Shown in pieces: positions 12,300-23,406 of a stretch of 64,000 bases of DNA. A model generated the notes under the pieces. The model was not told the DNA's origin. It saw only the letters and a list, made by a program, of their open reading frames with translations, and made no database searches. Each line of letters begins with the position of its first letter. Position 1 is the stretch's first letter. The DNA comes from Metaphire vulgaris. Taxonomy: Eukaryota > Annelida > Clitellata > Crassiclitellata > Megascolecidae. The position numbers and the translations under genes are program-made. The stretch covers positions 4,905,301 through 4,969,300 of the forward strand of contig CM030848.1 of NCBI GenBank assembly GCA_018105865.1, given 5' to 3'.

Positions 12300-13335
12300 A
12301 CGTTCTTAGAAGTTAGAGCCTCCCTTCGAGCGTGACGTACTTTATGAACGGCCCTTATGTTGACAACCACTGTGTGTGATCATGTTGCAATTTGCCCATG
12401 AATGTGTTTTTGATTGTTTCACTGCATTTCTGAATCTTTTTCTAATTGCTATGTAATCAATTTGATTCTTTACTGTACTGTATTTCCTGGGTTCTTCCAA
12501 GTCCACATTCTTTTCACATGATTGTCAAACCATGTGTTTGTGATTATTAATTCGTTTTCCTCGCACCAATCAGTCCATCTTTCTCCTCTTTCGTTCATCC
12601 CCCCAGTCCATATGGCCTAACTGCCATTTCCCTTCTTTCTTTTCCTATTTTTGCATTTAGATCTCCAATGACTATTATCACTTCCTGTGATTTGCATATG
12701 CTCTTTGCCTGTTTTACTCCTTCATAAAAATTTATCTACGTCTTCTTCCTCATGTTCTGTGGTTGGAGCATACAGCCGTATTACATTTATGTAACATGGT
12801 TTTGCTTATATTTTGATGTCTATTACTCTATCCGATATTTCCCAATGTCCCCGTAATTTTTTGAATGTCTCTTTGTACGGGATAAATGACAATCTTTGAT
12901 GTTTTTCTGTTCCCGACTATATTATTGTCATTCCTTCAGTTGTGAACTTTCCCTTTCCTGTCCATCTCGTTTCTGCTATGACAAATATGTTTACTTTCAT
13001 TCTTTTCATTTCTTTCATCACATTACTTAGTTATCGAGTTTGATATAATGTCCTAACATTCCATGTACCAATTTTTAAACTTTCTCTTTTCACTTTCTCC
13101 TTTCTATATCTTCGTTTCGATGTTCGAACAGCAGCTGGTTTACGCTCGGGTGTTACCTGTCGGTCATAACCTTTCCTACCGGGCGAGAAGCTCGAGTTTT
13201 TCCTCAGAGATTCCTTAACGCCGTTTCGCTTTATCTGTTTTCTTTGGCTCTCCATAATTACTCGGCAAAATATACGACAATGGGTTGCCATTACCTTCTG
13301 CCGGTTTTTCTAAGGGTCTTTCCTTCGCAGTTCGA
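12300..13335 (-). pseudogene. RTE-like LINE (family B), endonuclease region
   Basis: Read on the minus strand from 13291, an N-terminal basic stretch leads into LKIGTWNVRTLYQTR, the start of an APE-type endonuclease. After a stop come MKVNIFVIAETRWTGKGKF, then CYINVIRLYAPTTEH, and in another frame EVIIVIGDLNAKIG. These are the Glu and Asn-Asp metal-binding and catalytic motifs of LINE endonucleases. In-frame stops and frameshifts make it a pseudogene. It stops at the hAT-like insertion; the C-terminal piece is at 9605-10045. Confidence 0.88.
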
Positions 13336-14870
13336 GGGCCATTAAACGTGCTTCGCCCATGTTTTGCGAGCAGAGCCTTGCTGATGTCAATGATCTATAG
13401 CCTCTGTCCATTGCTGATGGGTAGTGCTGCTGCACATAACAGGGGACTTTTTATCGAAGTCTAGTCTAGTTCCGTCGTGTTTTGTTATTGACGATGACAC
13501 CACACTAGAAGGTTGTGATTCTTCATCAAGCACGGACGCTCTTGACAAAAGGAGAGAGAGACCATACTATTAATTCTATTGCGCTTCCTTTTGCCTATGC
13601 AGTGAAAGGTGCTACCTCTACCACTCCCTTTCAGACCACGAGTCGAATTATCGCTCGTTCATATCGCTTATGTCACGCGGTCTAAAAATTTATTTGTTTT
13701 GTTTAATCAAGCATCAATCAGTTATTGCAGAGGCAATTAGCGTCATTTGCTGCAGACTGAGGATTGCCTGAGTTCAGGTTCCAATTGACCCGTTGACCCT
13801 CGAGCGCAGAAGTGTCTGAACGACGGAACACATATAAGGCTTCAGTAAACGACTCTATCGCGGTTAAGTAATTGATTGGTAAATGAACATGTTCTCAGCA
13901 GGAAAGCTCTGACATGTTGAACTCATTGAAAGTGTAAGTGCGTTTTCAGTTCCATGGCCATCGGAGTTTCTCTTGACTCATCGAAGTCGCACAAATCCCG
14001 GATCTGAATGAGTGCATGACTTTGTGTCGGTTAAACGGTAGCCGGACGTCCATGTGTCCAATTGACTAGATCGGGTAAAAGACTATCATATCTTTATCCT
14101 TCTAAACATATCGTTATCCTTCTAAACAGATCTGTATCCTTCTAGACATATCGTATCTTTATCGATTTCTCAAAAATCGTTGTTTTATTAAATATTTCGT
14201 CATCGTCTTCTTAGGATGGTATGGAGACATTTATTCAAATCAGTTTTCTGTTTTACAAAGATAAGAAGTCGAAGGAATATAAATTGACAAATCTTGTTTC
14301 TTCTGATATTTTAAACCGCACTTTGTTCATGTACTGACAGAAAAGTTTTATAAATTTTAATTTATTCCAAATCTGTCAAATGTTGGGAACAGTCGCATGC
14401 GATATCCACTCGAGTGTTTTACCGGCCTCTCGATGAACTGAATTAGGCTTACAAATGGAGCTGACTGATATTAGACACTTAAATGTCACATGTGAATGAG
14501 ATGCGAAGGCTGATAATGTTCTACTCGGAACTGGTTCTCTGCGTTTGCTATTTTCTCACCAGAGACACAGTGCGAACTTTGAGTTACGGCCATCATACCA
14601 ATAATAATATGCGGCTATTCGTGTTTTTCTACCGAGCATCTGATCCGATGAATTGTTTTTATGCGCTAGAATTTCTGTGAGCGCTGATCATTTGGCAGAT
14701 CAAAAACCGAATATAACGACCTGTACATCAATTGCGTCAATTATTATCATCCGCAGTTTTCTATGCATACTGTTGTCGCGATGCATTATGATTTAGTTCA
14801 CGTTTCACATGCTGCAATTTTTGAAAATTTCTCTCGACATCCGAATGAGAGTAGGACAACAGAACAAGCA
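13336..14870. other. Non-coding stretch with a short degenerate minisatellite
   Basis: Around 14090-14160 a unit of about 20 bp, ATCCTTCTAAACATATCGT, repeats three to four times. Nothing else is recognised. Confidence 0.5.
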
Positions 14871-15201
14871 CAGTGGCGTAGCCAGGATTTCCGGAATGGG
14901 GTTGGTTTTGATCATAACCAACTTGGAAAAATCTTGACAAGCAAAAAAGGTCATACTTATCTTTCCTCTTGTACTTTTTTACTTTTTTCCTTTGCAGATG
15001 TCCTGACAAAGCAAAGAAAGATCGTCACCTTACATCTTTACCTTCTACAGCGCTTACAAATTATTTTGGGTCGGCAGCCAGGGGAAAAGTTTTGACCCCC
15101 AAAACCGCGTCTGAAATTTTAAAATATATGAAAACACATTAACAAAATTTTCGTCGGCAGCCAAGGGGGTTTAACTCCCAACCCCCTTGGCTACGCCACT
15201 G
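14871..15201. mobile_element. hAT-like MITE, CAGTGGCGTAGCCA ends
   Basis: Terminal inverted repeat CAGTGGCGTAGCCA; flanks AACAAGCA (14863-14870) and AACAAGCG (15202-15209) match at 7 of 8 positions. Inside are the shared motif TTGACAAGCAAAAAAGGTC (14934-14952) and a variant near 15003-15022. Non-coding, 331 bp. Confidence 0.88.
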
Positions 15202-15354
15202 AACAAGCGTGCAAGACATAACTAAGAATTCTGAACGGCAATTTCTCTACTTCACCTCACATATCAGACAGTTGATTAATCTCAATCTTAACGGTTTAAC
15301 TTAATCCCCCTGCACCTTCAGCGGTAGACGAAAAGTATACGACTGGTGGCCAGT

Positions 15355-15480
15355 GGCGGATTTACCACGGTACAAATGGTACATTTGTACCCGGCCCACC
15401 AACAAAATAAAAATTGAGTGGCCCACCTTTTCTACTAAAAATATTTTATAATGATTTTTAGGATTTATTTGTTTAAACAA
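15355..15480. mobile_element. One-ended DNA element remnant
   Basis: CAGTGGCGGATTTACC resembles the ends of the neighbouring hAT-like elements and is followed by GGCCCACC words also found in the 47972-48190 element. No matching right end was found. Confidence 0.35.
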
Positions 15481-16832
15481 CTCTATTTTCCGAAATGCAA
15501 CCATTTATCACGCAACGTGTCCTGAAAACAGAAAAATGGTTATCGCCTCTATTACTCATATACATCTGATCTGTAACTCTTCCGCTCTCTCCCGAAAGCC
15601 AAAAATATCATCTCGCCACTTTTCACACTTGATCTGTAACTTTTTAGAAAAAAGTGCACCTGGGCCAAAAATGTAGATACGCAACTTCCGGTGGCTGATT
15701 TGATACACGAAGCGTAATTGGAAAAGACACAAAGAGAAGAAAAGACACAAACACAAGAACAGAAATTATGAAGATTTGTCAAGAACGAGAGCCGGCAATC
15801 GGTGCGTTTGAAACATTTCAGCTTTCGGCCAAAGCTATTCGAAAAATGATTTTGGCAAATCTGGCAAAATAATGATGATCAACGTTCATTATATTTCAAA
15901 ACACGCGAGCGACGATTCCAAACTCCAGAAATATTCTCTTCAAAGCGATCTAGGATTGCGTAGTACGGGGCTTTGTGAATGTCGGTCGGGCTGCTGCAGG
16001 GCTTCATAAAATATTCAGCGTCTGTTGGCGATTTGCAGTCGCTTCTTTGAGGCCATTTGCGGTCGCCTGACAGCCTCTGTCGATCAATTCTTATTGAATA
16101 GTTAAGCCTATACGATGCCACTGCGCAGTAGCAGTGCTAACTATAAGGGTGCAATAGTTTATTCTGAATTCGCGCGTCGGTCTCGCATTTTTACTTTTTA
16201 TAAAGAAATAACTTAAGTTCACAAGAAGTTGATGTCGGCAAATGTGAGCAGATGACTTCTTCTCAAGTGAGTTATAAGTGAAGCGAAAAATGATGGTTTG
16301 GCTAATAGGCTGCGCGCGGAATATAGGCCTAATCGAATCATCTTTGCTTAACAGATTCTGCCATCAACCAGGTCGTGAATTTTAACACTCATTCTGTCGT
16401 ACTTAATGACAGGAAGTCCATGAAACGGATTGCCAAATCTTGCTGTATCTGAAGTCCTGTAAATGCCGCATTACTTTGCGAATGTGCCAGCCGCTGGTTC
16501 CTTGCTTCCGTTAGACCAGAGGCTCCAAAACCACGACCCACGGGGGCAACCTGTGGCCCGCCAGCTGTCCGAAAGTACTGAAAATAGCAGATACGGTCCT
16601 CTACCCGAAAAGTTTGGAAACCACGGCGATAGACATTTGTTGCTAATAGTGATAAGGACCATAGAAATGGTCTTGCGTCAGTTGCAAGGTGGTTTGACCA
16701 ATCATTTTCTGGATTGACCACCATGACTCCTTTCTTACTCAGTTGCAGATCCCTGTCCTACAGACTCTCTGCTGGTCTTCAGCCGGCTAGGCTTTTGAAA
16801 ATGCAGTGTGTTCCACACACGCACACACACAC
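15481..16832. other. No recognised gene
   Basis: A 111-codon open frame on the minus strand (16389-16724) has no recognisable domain and overlaps open frames on the other strand, so it is not called. Confidence 0.4.
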
Positions 16833-17020
16833 CAGGGGCGTAGCGAAAGGAGGGATATCGGTATATATTACCCCCCCCCAAATCAGTTTACCTTAAAGTT
16901 TTTCATGTGATTTACATGTGGTTATATGTAATTTATATGGTTTATGTGGTTTATAGTTAAGATTTATACCCACCCAAAATATTTATACCCTCCCAACTCA
17001 AATTCCTGGCTACGCCTCTG
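16833..17020. mobile_element. hAT-like MITE, CAGGGGCGTAGC ends
   Basis: The left end CAGGGGCGTAGCG and right end (reverse complement) CAGAGGCGTAGCCAGG bound a 188-bp element. It landed in a CA/CG repeat, so the flanks (ACACACAC and ACACGCAC) only weakly support a duplication. A (CG)n run follows at 17031-17046. Confidence 0.65.
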
Positions 17021-17234
17021 ACACGCACGCACGCGCGCGCGCGCGCTCAGACACAATGTGACAATACGCAACAAACAAGAGCTCTATTTCGTGGTTTCTG
17101 ATTAATTAATTACCAATGACAAGACACTTGACAGAGTCCACTCGAAGAATAACGACGACGATTGTCCTACACATTTACGAAGGTTATGGAGAATTTATAA
17201 CGGAACTCAGATGACAAAGATCTGGCAATAGTAG

Positions 17235-17296
17235 TTGCAGTAGTAGTAGCATTGATGGTGGTGGCAGTAGTAGTAATAATAATAATAATAATAGTA

Positions 17297-17362
<66 letters not shown>

Positions 17363-17530
17363 CAGTATTATAGTAGTTGTTGTTGTTGCTGTTGCTGCTG
17401 TTGCTGTTGTAGCAGCAGCAGTGGCAGGAACAGACGCAGACAAAGAAGATATAGAAGAGAAGGAAGAAAGAAGGACATAATGATAATAATAATAGCAAAA
17501 ATAAAGACGATAATAATAATAATGAAGCAC
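17235..17530. repeat. Cluster of trinucleotide repeats, mainly (AGT)n
   Basis: AGT/GTA units run from about 17293 to 17363, with AAT and GTT/GCT runs on either side. Long open frames on the minus strand here are poly-Leu, poly-Tyr and poly-Thr artefacts. Confidence 0.92.
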
Positions 17531-17703
17531 TTTTATAGCACCGTTTCTAATACTCAAAAAGTTTCATTCCATGTCACTCCAAAATTCAAATCCATTCAGA
17601 AAAGTCCAGACAGTAATCGGATCTGAAGAAGAAGTACATCCGCAGAAACTTTGGTGTCCTATTCTGAAACCCTGTCTACATGAACGATTCCAAAAATCAG
17701 TCA

Positions 17704-17959
17704 GAGTGAGGTCGAAAAGCCAACTGGAAGAAATGTGTTTCTGGTATAGATTTGAAGGAACTCGGTTTGCTGGAAGATATAACAAACGGAATGGGAGAGT
17801 TGCAGAACGTTATACGACACGTGATATGTCTGCCATAATAATTGCAGTTCTTGTCCGAGCAGTTGTGACGAAAGATGTATCCTCGAACGGTGCAGTTGTA
17901 TTCGTATTGGCTTCTGGAATATCGGAGGAGGTCGTCGCGTCGCTCGGACTGGACGGCTG
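17704..17959 (-). CDS. Candidate cysteine-rich exon, unknown function
   Basis: On the minus strand a strong acceptor (CTCTCTTTTCCTTTCAAAG, ending near 17965) opens about 85 codons without a stop. The middle reads YEYNCTVRGYIFRHNCSDKN, then CNYYGRHITC and FCNSPIPFVI, and it stops at TGA near 17706. The cysteine spacing suggests a secreted or extracellular module, but I know no family that matches. There is no start codon in frame and overlapping frames are also open, so it may be chance. Confidence 0.2.
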
Positions 17960-18586
17960 CGCGCTTTGAAAGGAAAAGAGAGCGAAATGGAGAAGAGCGG
18001 TGGAAATCAATCGAATTGTTCTCTAACGTAATTCCAGCAGCGCCGGAGTTCCAGGCGTCTAATGGAATAAGCGACGCCTGATTTTCTCACAGGAAATTCA
18101 TCGCACGACGCAACCATAATGAATTATAAACATAGCAAAGAACCGTACAACTGTCAACGCGTTGGCTGAAGAACACGAAGTAGGCAGCACTGGGCCAAAA
18201 TCATTGGCAAAATACAATAATTCTTCCTTTCGTATGCTGATCACTCTTCGAAAACATTCGTTAAAGGATTTCTCTGGTAGGCCTACTGTATTCTGGCAAA
18301 TCCTACGCAAATAATTTCTCTACGCTGTCCTTTAAACAGTAGCGCGCAGAGGGCGGTGGGTGGAGCGGTGCCCCCCCCCCGGCAGCCGACCAGAAGAGGG
18401 CGCCAAAATGTTTTCGCCCCGCCGAGCGCCCATCGTTCTCCGTGCGCCATTGCCTTTAAGTGACATATCAACACATATTTACTATCATCGCTATCATTAT
18501 CTTCATCATCATCACGAATATTATTATTAAACATCTGAGTGAGCCATGGCGCCGGAGTATAGGAGAAGACCAAATCCAAATTTAGA

Positions 18587-18667
18587 GTGAGCACCTAAAA
18601 TTAAGCAGGTTCTGCAGTACTGTTTTCGAGTGCTATACAAAACATTCACGAGATTTTACTTACTTAC
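18587..18667 (+). mobile_element. LINE family A tail, diverged copy
   Basis: GCACCTAAAATTAAGCAGG through GAGTGCTATACAAAACATTC to an ATTTTACTTACTTAC tail aligns with the 3' UTR of the 6850-7126 copy. A GC-rich fragment at about 18336-18440 before it (CAGTAGCGCGCAGAGGG) may be a one-ended DNA element. Confidence 0.65.
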
Positions 18668-18765
18668 AGTGTCTGAGCGTTGCTTTCATACATAGAAGTC
18701 GTTCGACCTATTGTTCTTTTCCATTTGAGAGAAAAATTGCTCCTCAGCTGACAAATCAAGCGCTC

Positions 18766-18862
18766 ATGAATAAGCTGGTGCAGTGCGCCAAGCTTTCAGG
18801 CATCGCTATAAAAATTTCTTCTTGCCTACTTACTTACTTACTTACTTACCTACTTACTTACA
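18766..18862 (+). mobile_element. LINE family A tail, second diverged copy
   Basis: AATAAGCTGGTGCAGTGCGC through GGCATCGCTATAAAAATTTC aligns with the same 3' UTR and ends in (TTAC)n, about eight units. Confidence 0.65.
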
Positions 18863-19798
18863 TGTACGATCATTCCTTTTCCTTTAGTCCTTCTCGATTG
18901 ATTCTTCTCTTCTCTTTTAATCACTTTGCCTTTCTGTTTTGCCCTCGACAGGCTCTAATTTCCTCCATCTTTTCTAGTCAGTTTTCTCTTTTCATTTGCA
19001 CGTACAGTTATTTTTCTTCTAATCCAATCTTGTGAATGCTTATTAGGCGCCTTCATATTCAGTCGTTTCAGCCCATTTCTCGGGAAACGTGCCTCTTCTT
19101 TCCGGAGACATTTCCCAGGAGCCGTTGACTTTGGGTATTCGCAGATTAATTTCGTCTGATCCGAGATCTGCAATGATCATTTGCAGTGTTTCTCTTTTTG
19201 AATGTCAGACTAAGTTCATCTTGTTTATCCGTATTAATCTAATGCATCGTCGAATGGAATGTTACGCATAACGATTTCACAATATGTCTGCTTTTATATC
19301 GGGTTTTCCTTTCTGCTCTACTTTTCTTCTTTTATGTCAATCATCTTCTGCGTTTGGAATGCTTATCACGCTCTAGAGTCTAGACACCTGTTCTTCTTCG
19401 TTTGCCATTTATCTGTCTTCCGCTTCGTTATTTTTGCGCAAAGGATACGTTAAGTGACTTTTGCAGTCTCTTCGTATTTGAGCGTCTGTCTCTTTATCTT
19501 TCCTTTCTCAGATTATCTTCTTTTCTTCTTGCTGCATCTTGCGATCTGAACTTTGTCTTACTTCTCTCCTCTTTCTCTTTTTATCCTCCCTTTTCTTCCT
19601 CCTCTTCGCAGTTTCATCTTTTCATCTTCATGCTAACACGCATTCTTCTATTCTTTATTTCTGATGTAAAAAGCGTTTGATATCAAAGGCTGCCTCGAGC
19701 TCTATCAAGTGCAATGCATGTAACGTAATAAGGAATTTACATAGCGCTGCTTTTTCCTATTCAGAAGCGCTGAAAATCCTCATTATCCAGAGCCTCAG
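18863..19798. other. Pyrimidine-rich non-coding stretch
   Basis: Between about 18870 and 19660 the plus strand is strongly biased to C and T (CTTTTCC, TTCTTCTC words). No gene is recognised. Confidence 0.5.
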
Positions 19799-20037
19799 CA
19801 GAGTTGTCCATGGGTCCATTTTTTATAACCCAATCCAACCCAACCCACAAAATCTCCAACCCAACCCATGCCGGTAATAGTGCTACTTGACCCAACCCAA
19901 CCCACCGTAATACAGTACAACCATGACTTATTTTCCGACCCAACCCAACCCACCATTATTGTGAAAAAGTCTGACCCAACCCAACCCAATCCAACCCAAC
20001 CCAACCCATGGGTTAACCCAAACCATGGACATCTCTG
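19799..20037 (+). mobile_element. hAT-like MITE with CCAACCC repeats, copy 1
   Basis: The ends are CAGAGTTGTCCATGG and (reverse complement) CAGAGATGTCCATGG. Flanks AGCCTCAG and AGCCTCAT match at 7 of 8 positions. The 239 bp hold about 16 CCAACCC or CCAATCC units. The second copy, inverted, is at 44932-45155. Confidence 0.9.
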
Positions 20038-21434
20038 AGCCTCATCGTCGTCGTCGTAGTCAGCGGCGGCGTCTGTCTTTCTGTTTTTTTGCGTCCCATT
20101 GTTCCTAAGTGAGCGTCGGTTGCCGAATGTTTTCGGCGGAGCAGAGACAGCCATCCGTCAATTAGTCGACGGTTCGTTCGGCTGCTCCTTTGCTAATTCA
20201 GCGAATGCCAAAGTCTGTTTTCTAGCGTCGGATGCCGACTGAGAGGAAGAGAAGAGAAGAGGGTAGGGGAGGGGAGGATGAGGAGATGGTAGGACAGCAG
20301 CGAAGAGCGATTGCGCTTTCTCACCTTCCTTCCTAATTCTATTGGCGTTCTCACTTTAAGAGACGAGAAGCGAGATTCTTCTGTGAGCGATGAGAAGAAA
20401 CACGACGGCGTCCAGTGACCTCCTCTGGTGGTCTATGGGCGTCCATTCTTCTTCCTATCGATTGCGACGATCGCAGGGGAACAGCGCCGCCAGCGACGCC
20501 TGTCCAGCTCTTTCTAAGTAGATTGGAGAAGAAAATGCGCATCTTCAACGTCAGATCCACAACTGATTGGAGAAGTTTGAAAATCAAAATTATTCATCAG
20601 GACATCGTATAATTCTGTGAGAGTTCTTGTTTTCCAGATTATCAACCTCTTCCGGTTTATTATATTTTTCCTTAGAAACAAATATTTCAAACTGAGTGGT
20701 TATATGAAGCCAGATGTTCGCCAATTTAACGTAAGAATCTGCATTAATTGGGCTTTGATCGGACGAAGAATTCCGCTAATTTCCTTCTCAAAGAAAGAGA
20801 AACCGAACGACTATCAGAAAAGCAGTACTCCGTCTGAAGAATACCAAATGAGCCAGATTGCCTGCCTATCCGATGCGCTTAATATACGTAAAGACAGCAT
20901 CTTCTTCTCCGACGCGCTTTATTCCAAGACCTCCATTATTTGTGCATCGTCGTCATCGTCATCATCAGCATCATCAGCATCGTCGTCGTCATCATAGTCA
21001 TCATCATCGACATTGTCACCATGGTCGTCGTCGTCGTCATCGAACTTCTATAGCGCCATTTTAATAACGTTCCCGACATCAGTTGATGGTCGTCCCTTGG
21101 TTTGAATCGTAATGTCAGTCCGATTTTCCGGTCTCGGTTATGGCGGAATCAGAATGACTCAGAATGAATAGAGAACAGGTAGGCACACGGTTAGACACTG
21201 AGGGTCGTACATGGTGCATTGCAATAACAAAAGCTTCCAATTTAGACACGAAGATACTATATGACAATGCGCAGCTTCGATATTCGCTTCGAAAACGAAT
21301 CAAAGAACCGATTCGATTCGAAAGTGAGTCGACCGTGGTCCGATTCGAATATTTTCGAATCTTTTGTCTCTCTCTAAAACTGTAAGCCTAATCGATCATA
21401 TTATAAGTGGAAAACGTAATAAATCGGCTTTCTA

Positions 21435-21436
<2 letters not shown>
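20038..21436. other. GC-elevated stretch, trinucleotide repeats, GATTCGAA cluster
   Basis: 20040-20550 is GC-richer, with GCGGCGGCGTCTGTC words also seen at 50064-50210; it could be promoter or 5' UTR sequence of an unseen gene. 20945-21050 is a mixed CATCGTC repeat. 21270-21362 is dense in CGATTCGAAT/TTCGAATC words, perhaps the subterminal region of another DNA element. Confidence 0.4.

Positions 21437-21511
<75 letters not shown>
21437..21511. repeat. (ATT)n microsatellite
   Basis: About 25 perfect units. Confidence 0.97.
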
Positions 21512-21530
21512 AACGTACTGATTATTGTGG

Positions 21531-21744
21531 CAGTAGCGTAGCGTGCCAATGGCTACTATGGCTCGAGCCATGGGCGGCACACATGAAGGGGGCGGCAAAT
21601 TGAGCGGCGATGACGTTTTTTGGCTTGTCAGGTTGTCGAAATTCGGCCGCGACGACTTTTTTGCTTGTCAGTTATAAAAGGAGCAGGTTGGGGCGGCATT
21701 TTTTCCAGGAGCCATGGGCGGCACGAGACCACGCTACGCCACTG
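21531..21744. mobile_element. hAT-like MITE, perfect 8-bp duplication
   Basis: The ends are CAGTAGCGTAGCGTG and (reverse complement) CAGTGGCGTAGCGTGG. The perfect duplication TATTGTGG lies at 21523-21530 and 21745-21752. The 214 bp contain two copies of the shared motif TTTTTTGCTTGTCAG (21616-21632, 21657-21671) and an inverted pair of GCCATGGGCGGCA blocks. Confidence 0.93.
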
Positions 21745-21981
21745 TATTGTGGTAACTCGTCCTATAATGTAGAAAAATCACGAATAAGTTAATAAAACGA
21801 TTAATAATATAATTCAATTAAATCTGAAGCCCAACAATAATAATCAATAGCCAGGTAATTGCTAAAAAGACATAGTGAGTGAGTGATAAGGTCATTCGGT
21901 AGGTGGCGCCAGTCGACAGTGAGATATTAGAAAGGAACGGTTTAGGTTTAAGACACCACCGTTTTAGTGGCCGCCGATTCC

Positions 21982-21990
21982 TATAAAAGG
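21982..21990 (+). promoter_or_regulatory. TATA box candidate TATAAAAGG
   Basis: A consensus TATA box stands about 80 bp before the GGTACC array. If active it would start a transcript near 22012 through the array. No coding gene is visible downstream, so this is an inference from the motif alone. Confidence 0.3.
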
Positions 21991-22069
21991 AGGACCGAAT
22001 CAATGTTCAGGGCCGATACCTGAGGGCAGCGTGTGTTCGGGAGGGAAGAGACCGTGAGATCACCCTTGA

Positions 22070-23190
22070 GATACCGGTACCAAGCGGTACCGACGTAGAA
22101 AGGTGCAGGATACCGGTACCAGCGGTGCCGACGACGGAGAGAAGGAGCGGTACCAGGTGGTACCAACGGAAGATAAGTAGAGGTACAGGCGGTACCAGAC
22201 GGTACCAGCCGCTGAGGTTTAGGAAGTGGTACCAAGCGGTACCGAGTGAAGAGTTAAGGCGAGGCGGTACCAACAGTGGTACCAGCAGTGGAAGTGGAGT
22301 GGTACCAGCTGAGAGAGCGGTACCGAGGCAAGTTGAGAAGCAGAATAGCGGTATCGATAGAGCAGCGGTACCAAGGGTTCCGAGCGGTAACAGCTGGGAA
22401 AAGAAGCGGCACCAGAGGCTCCGGTGAGGCTAGGAAATGGTATCAGCTGTACCAGCGGTACCAGCTGATGAAAAGAAGTGGTACCAGCGGTACCAGCTGA
22501 GGAAAGGAGGTGGTACCAGCTGAGGAAAGGGGTTCCCTGTCATTTAATCCCATCCATTTAATCCCAGTCACTTAATCCCGGTCACTTAATCCCAAAGTCT
22601 TTTCATCCTATCCATTTAATCCCAGTCACTTAATCCTGAAATTTATTCCTTAAACTTAAACTTAACCCTCACCCTAACCCCAACCCTAACACTAACCCTA
22701 ACACTAACCCTAACCCTATTTGTTTTTATCCTATAACCATTTTTAACTATGTTTTTGCAACACAGACATTTCTTTTTATATCATTGAGTGTCATTGGATT
22801 ATCTGTACAGGTATTTGGGATTAAAAGACTTAGGATTATCTGCACTGGGATTAAAAGACTTGGGATTAAATGGCTAGGATTAAGTGACTGGGATTAAGTG
22901 ACTGGGATGAAAAGACCGGACACCGAGGAAAGGAGGTGGTACCAGCAGTACCAGCGGATTAAGAGGATTGGTACCAAGGGTACCAAGAGAAAGAAAGACT
23001 TGGTGTCGAGAGTTAGGACGCGGTATCAAGAGAGCAGTGAATACCAAGCACTAAGGACAGAGGCTAAGTGGTACCAACGGTACCGGACGTTGAAAAGGTC
23101 GGTACCAGAAGGCGAAGAGATAGAGGTACCGGAGATAAGACGGTACCAAAGAGATGTATAAGAAGGGCCGTAAGAGACGAGGTACCAGAG
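22070..23190. repeat. GGTACC-rich dispersed repeat array
   Basis: More than 25 GGTACC hexamers lie in about 740 bp of array sequence, set in variants of GGTACCAGCGGTACCAGCTG and separated by GAGGAAAGGAGG-like spacers. Spacing is irregular, so it is not a simple tandem satellite. The array is interrupted by the element at 22538-22922. Open frames through it read Trp-Tyr-Gln, Gly-Thr-Ser or Val-Pro repeats and are not considered genes. Confidence 0.9.
22538..22922. mobile_element. ATCCC-repeat element inserted in the GGTACC array
   Basis: Left: TGTCATTTAATCCCATCC and then repeats of CAGTCACTTAATCCC. Right, reverse-complemented: TGTCCGGTCTTTTCATCCC and the same CAGTCACTTAATCCC repeats. The arms are inverted over more than 70 bp. 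The middle has (CCCTAAC)n telomere-like units at about 22670-22720. The array resumes with CCGAGGAAAGGAGGTGG on the right, so the element interrupts it. The target duplication is unclear. Confidence 0.8.
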
Positions 23191-23332
23191 AGTATAGATA
23201 GAGAAGAGATAGGAAGGCCTGAAGTGTATAGAAAATCCTAAGCCAAAAAGCCTAGGTCGGACTACCACGAGCCTAAGTCAATTAGATAGATAATGAACCC
23301 TGTGTGTGAGCCGGGCTGGCCATCTGGTAAGG

Positions 23333-23335
<3 letters not shown>

Positions 23336-23405
<70 letters not shown>
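23336..23405. repeat. (GA)n microsatellite
   Basis: About 34 perfect units. Confidence 0.97.

Positions 23406-23406
<1 letters not shown>

Noticed and set aside
16389..16724. Minus-strand open frame of 111 codons
   Set aside because: No recognisable domain, overlapping open frames on the plus strand, and no splice or start support.
21903..21912. TGGCGCC resembling a retroviral primer-binding site
   Set aside because: No LTR pair, no polypurine tract and no gag-pol frames nearby; the TATA box is downstream of it, the wrong order.
22125..23161. Overlapping open frames rich in Trp-Tyr-Gln, Gly-Thr-Ser or Val-Pro
   Set aside because: They arise because GGTACC-type repeats contain no stop in several frames; frames on both strands are open together.
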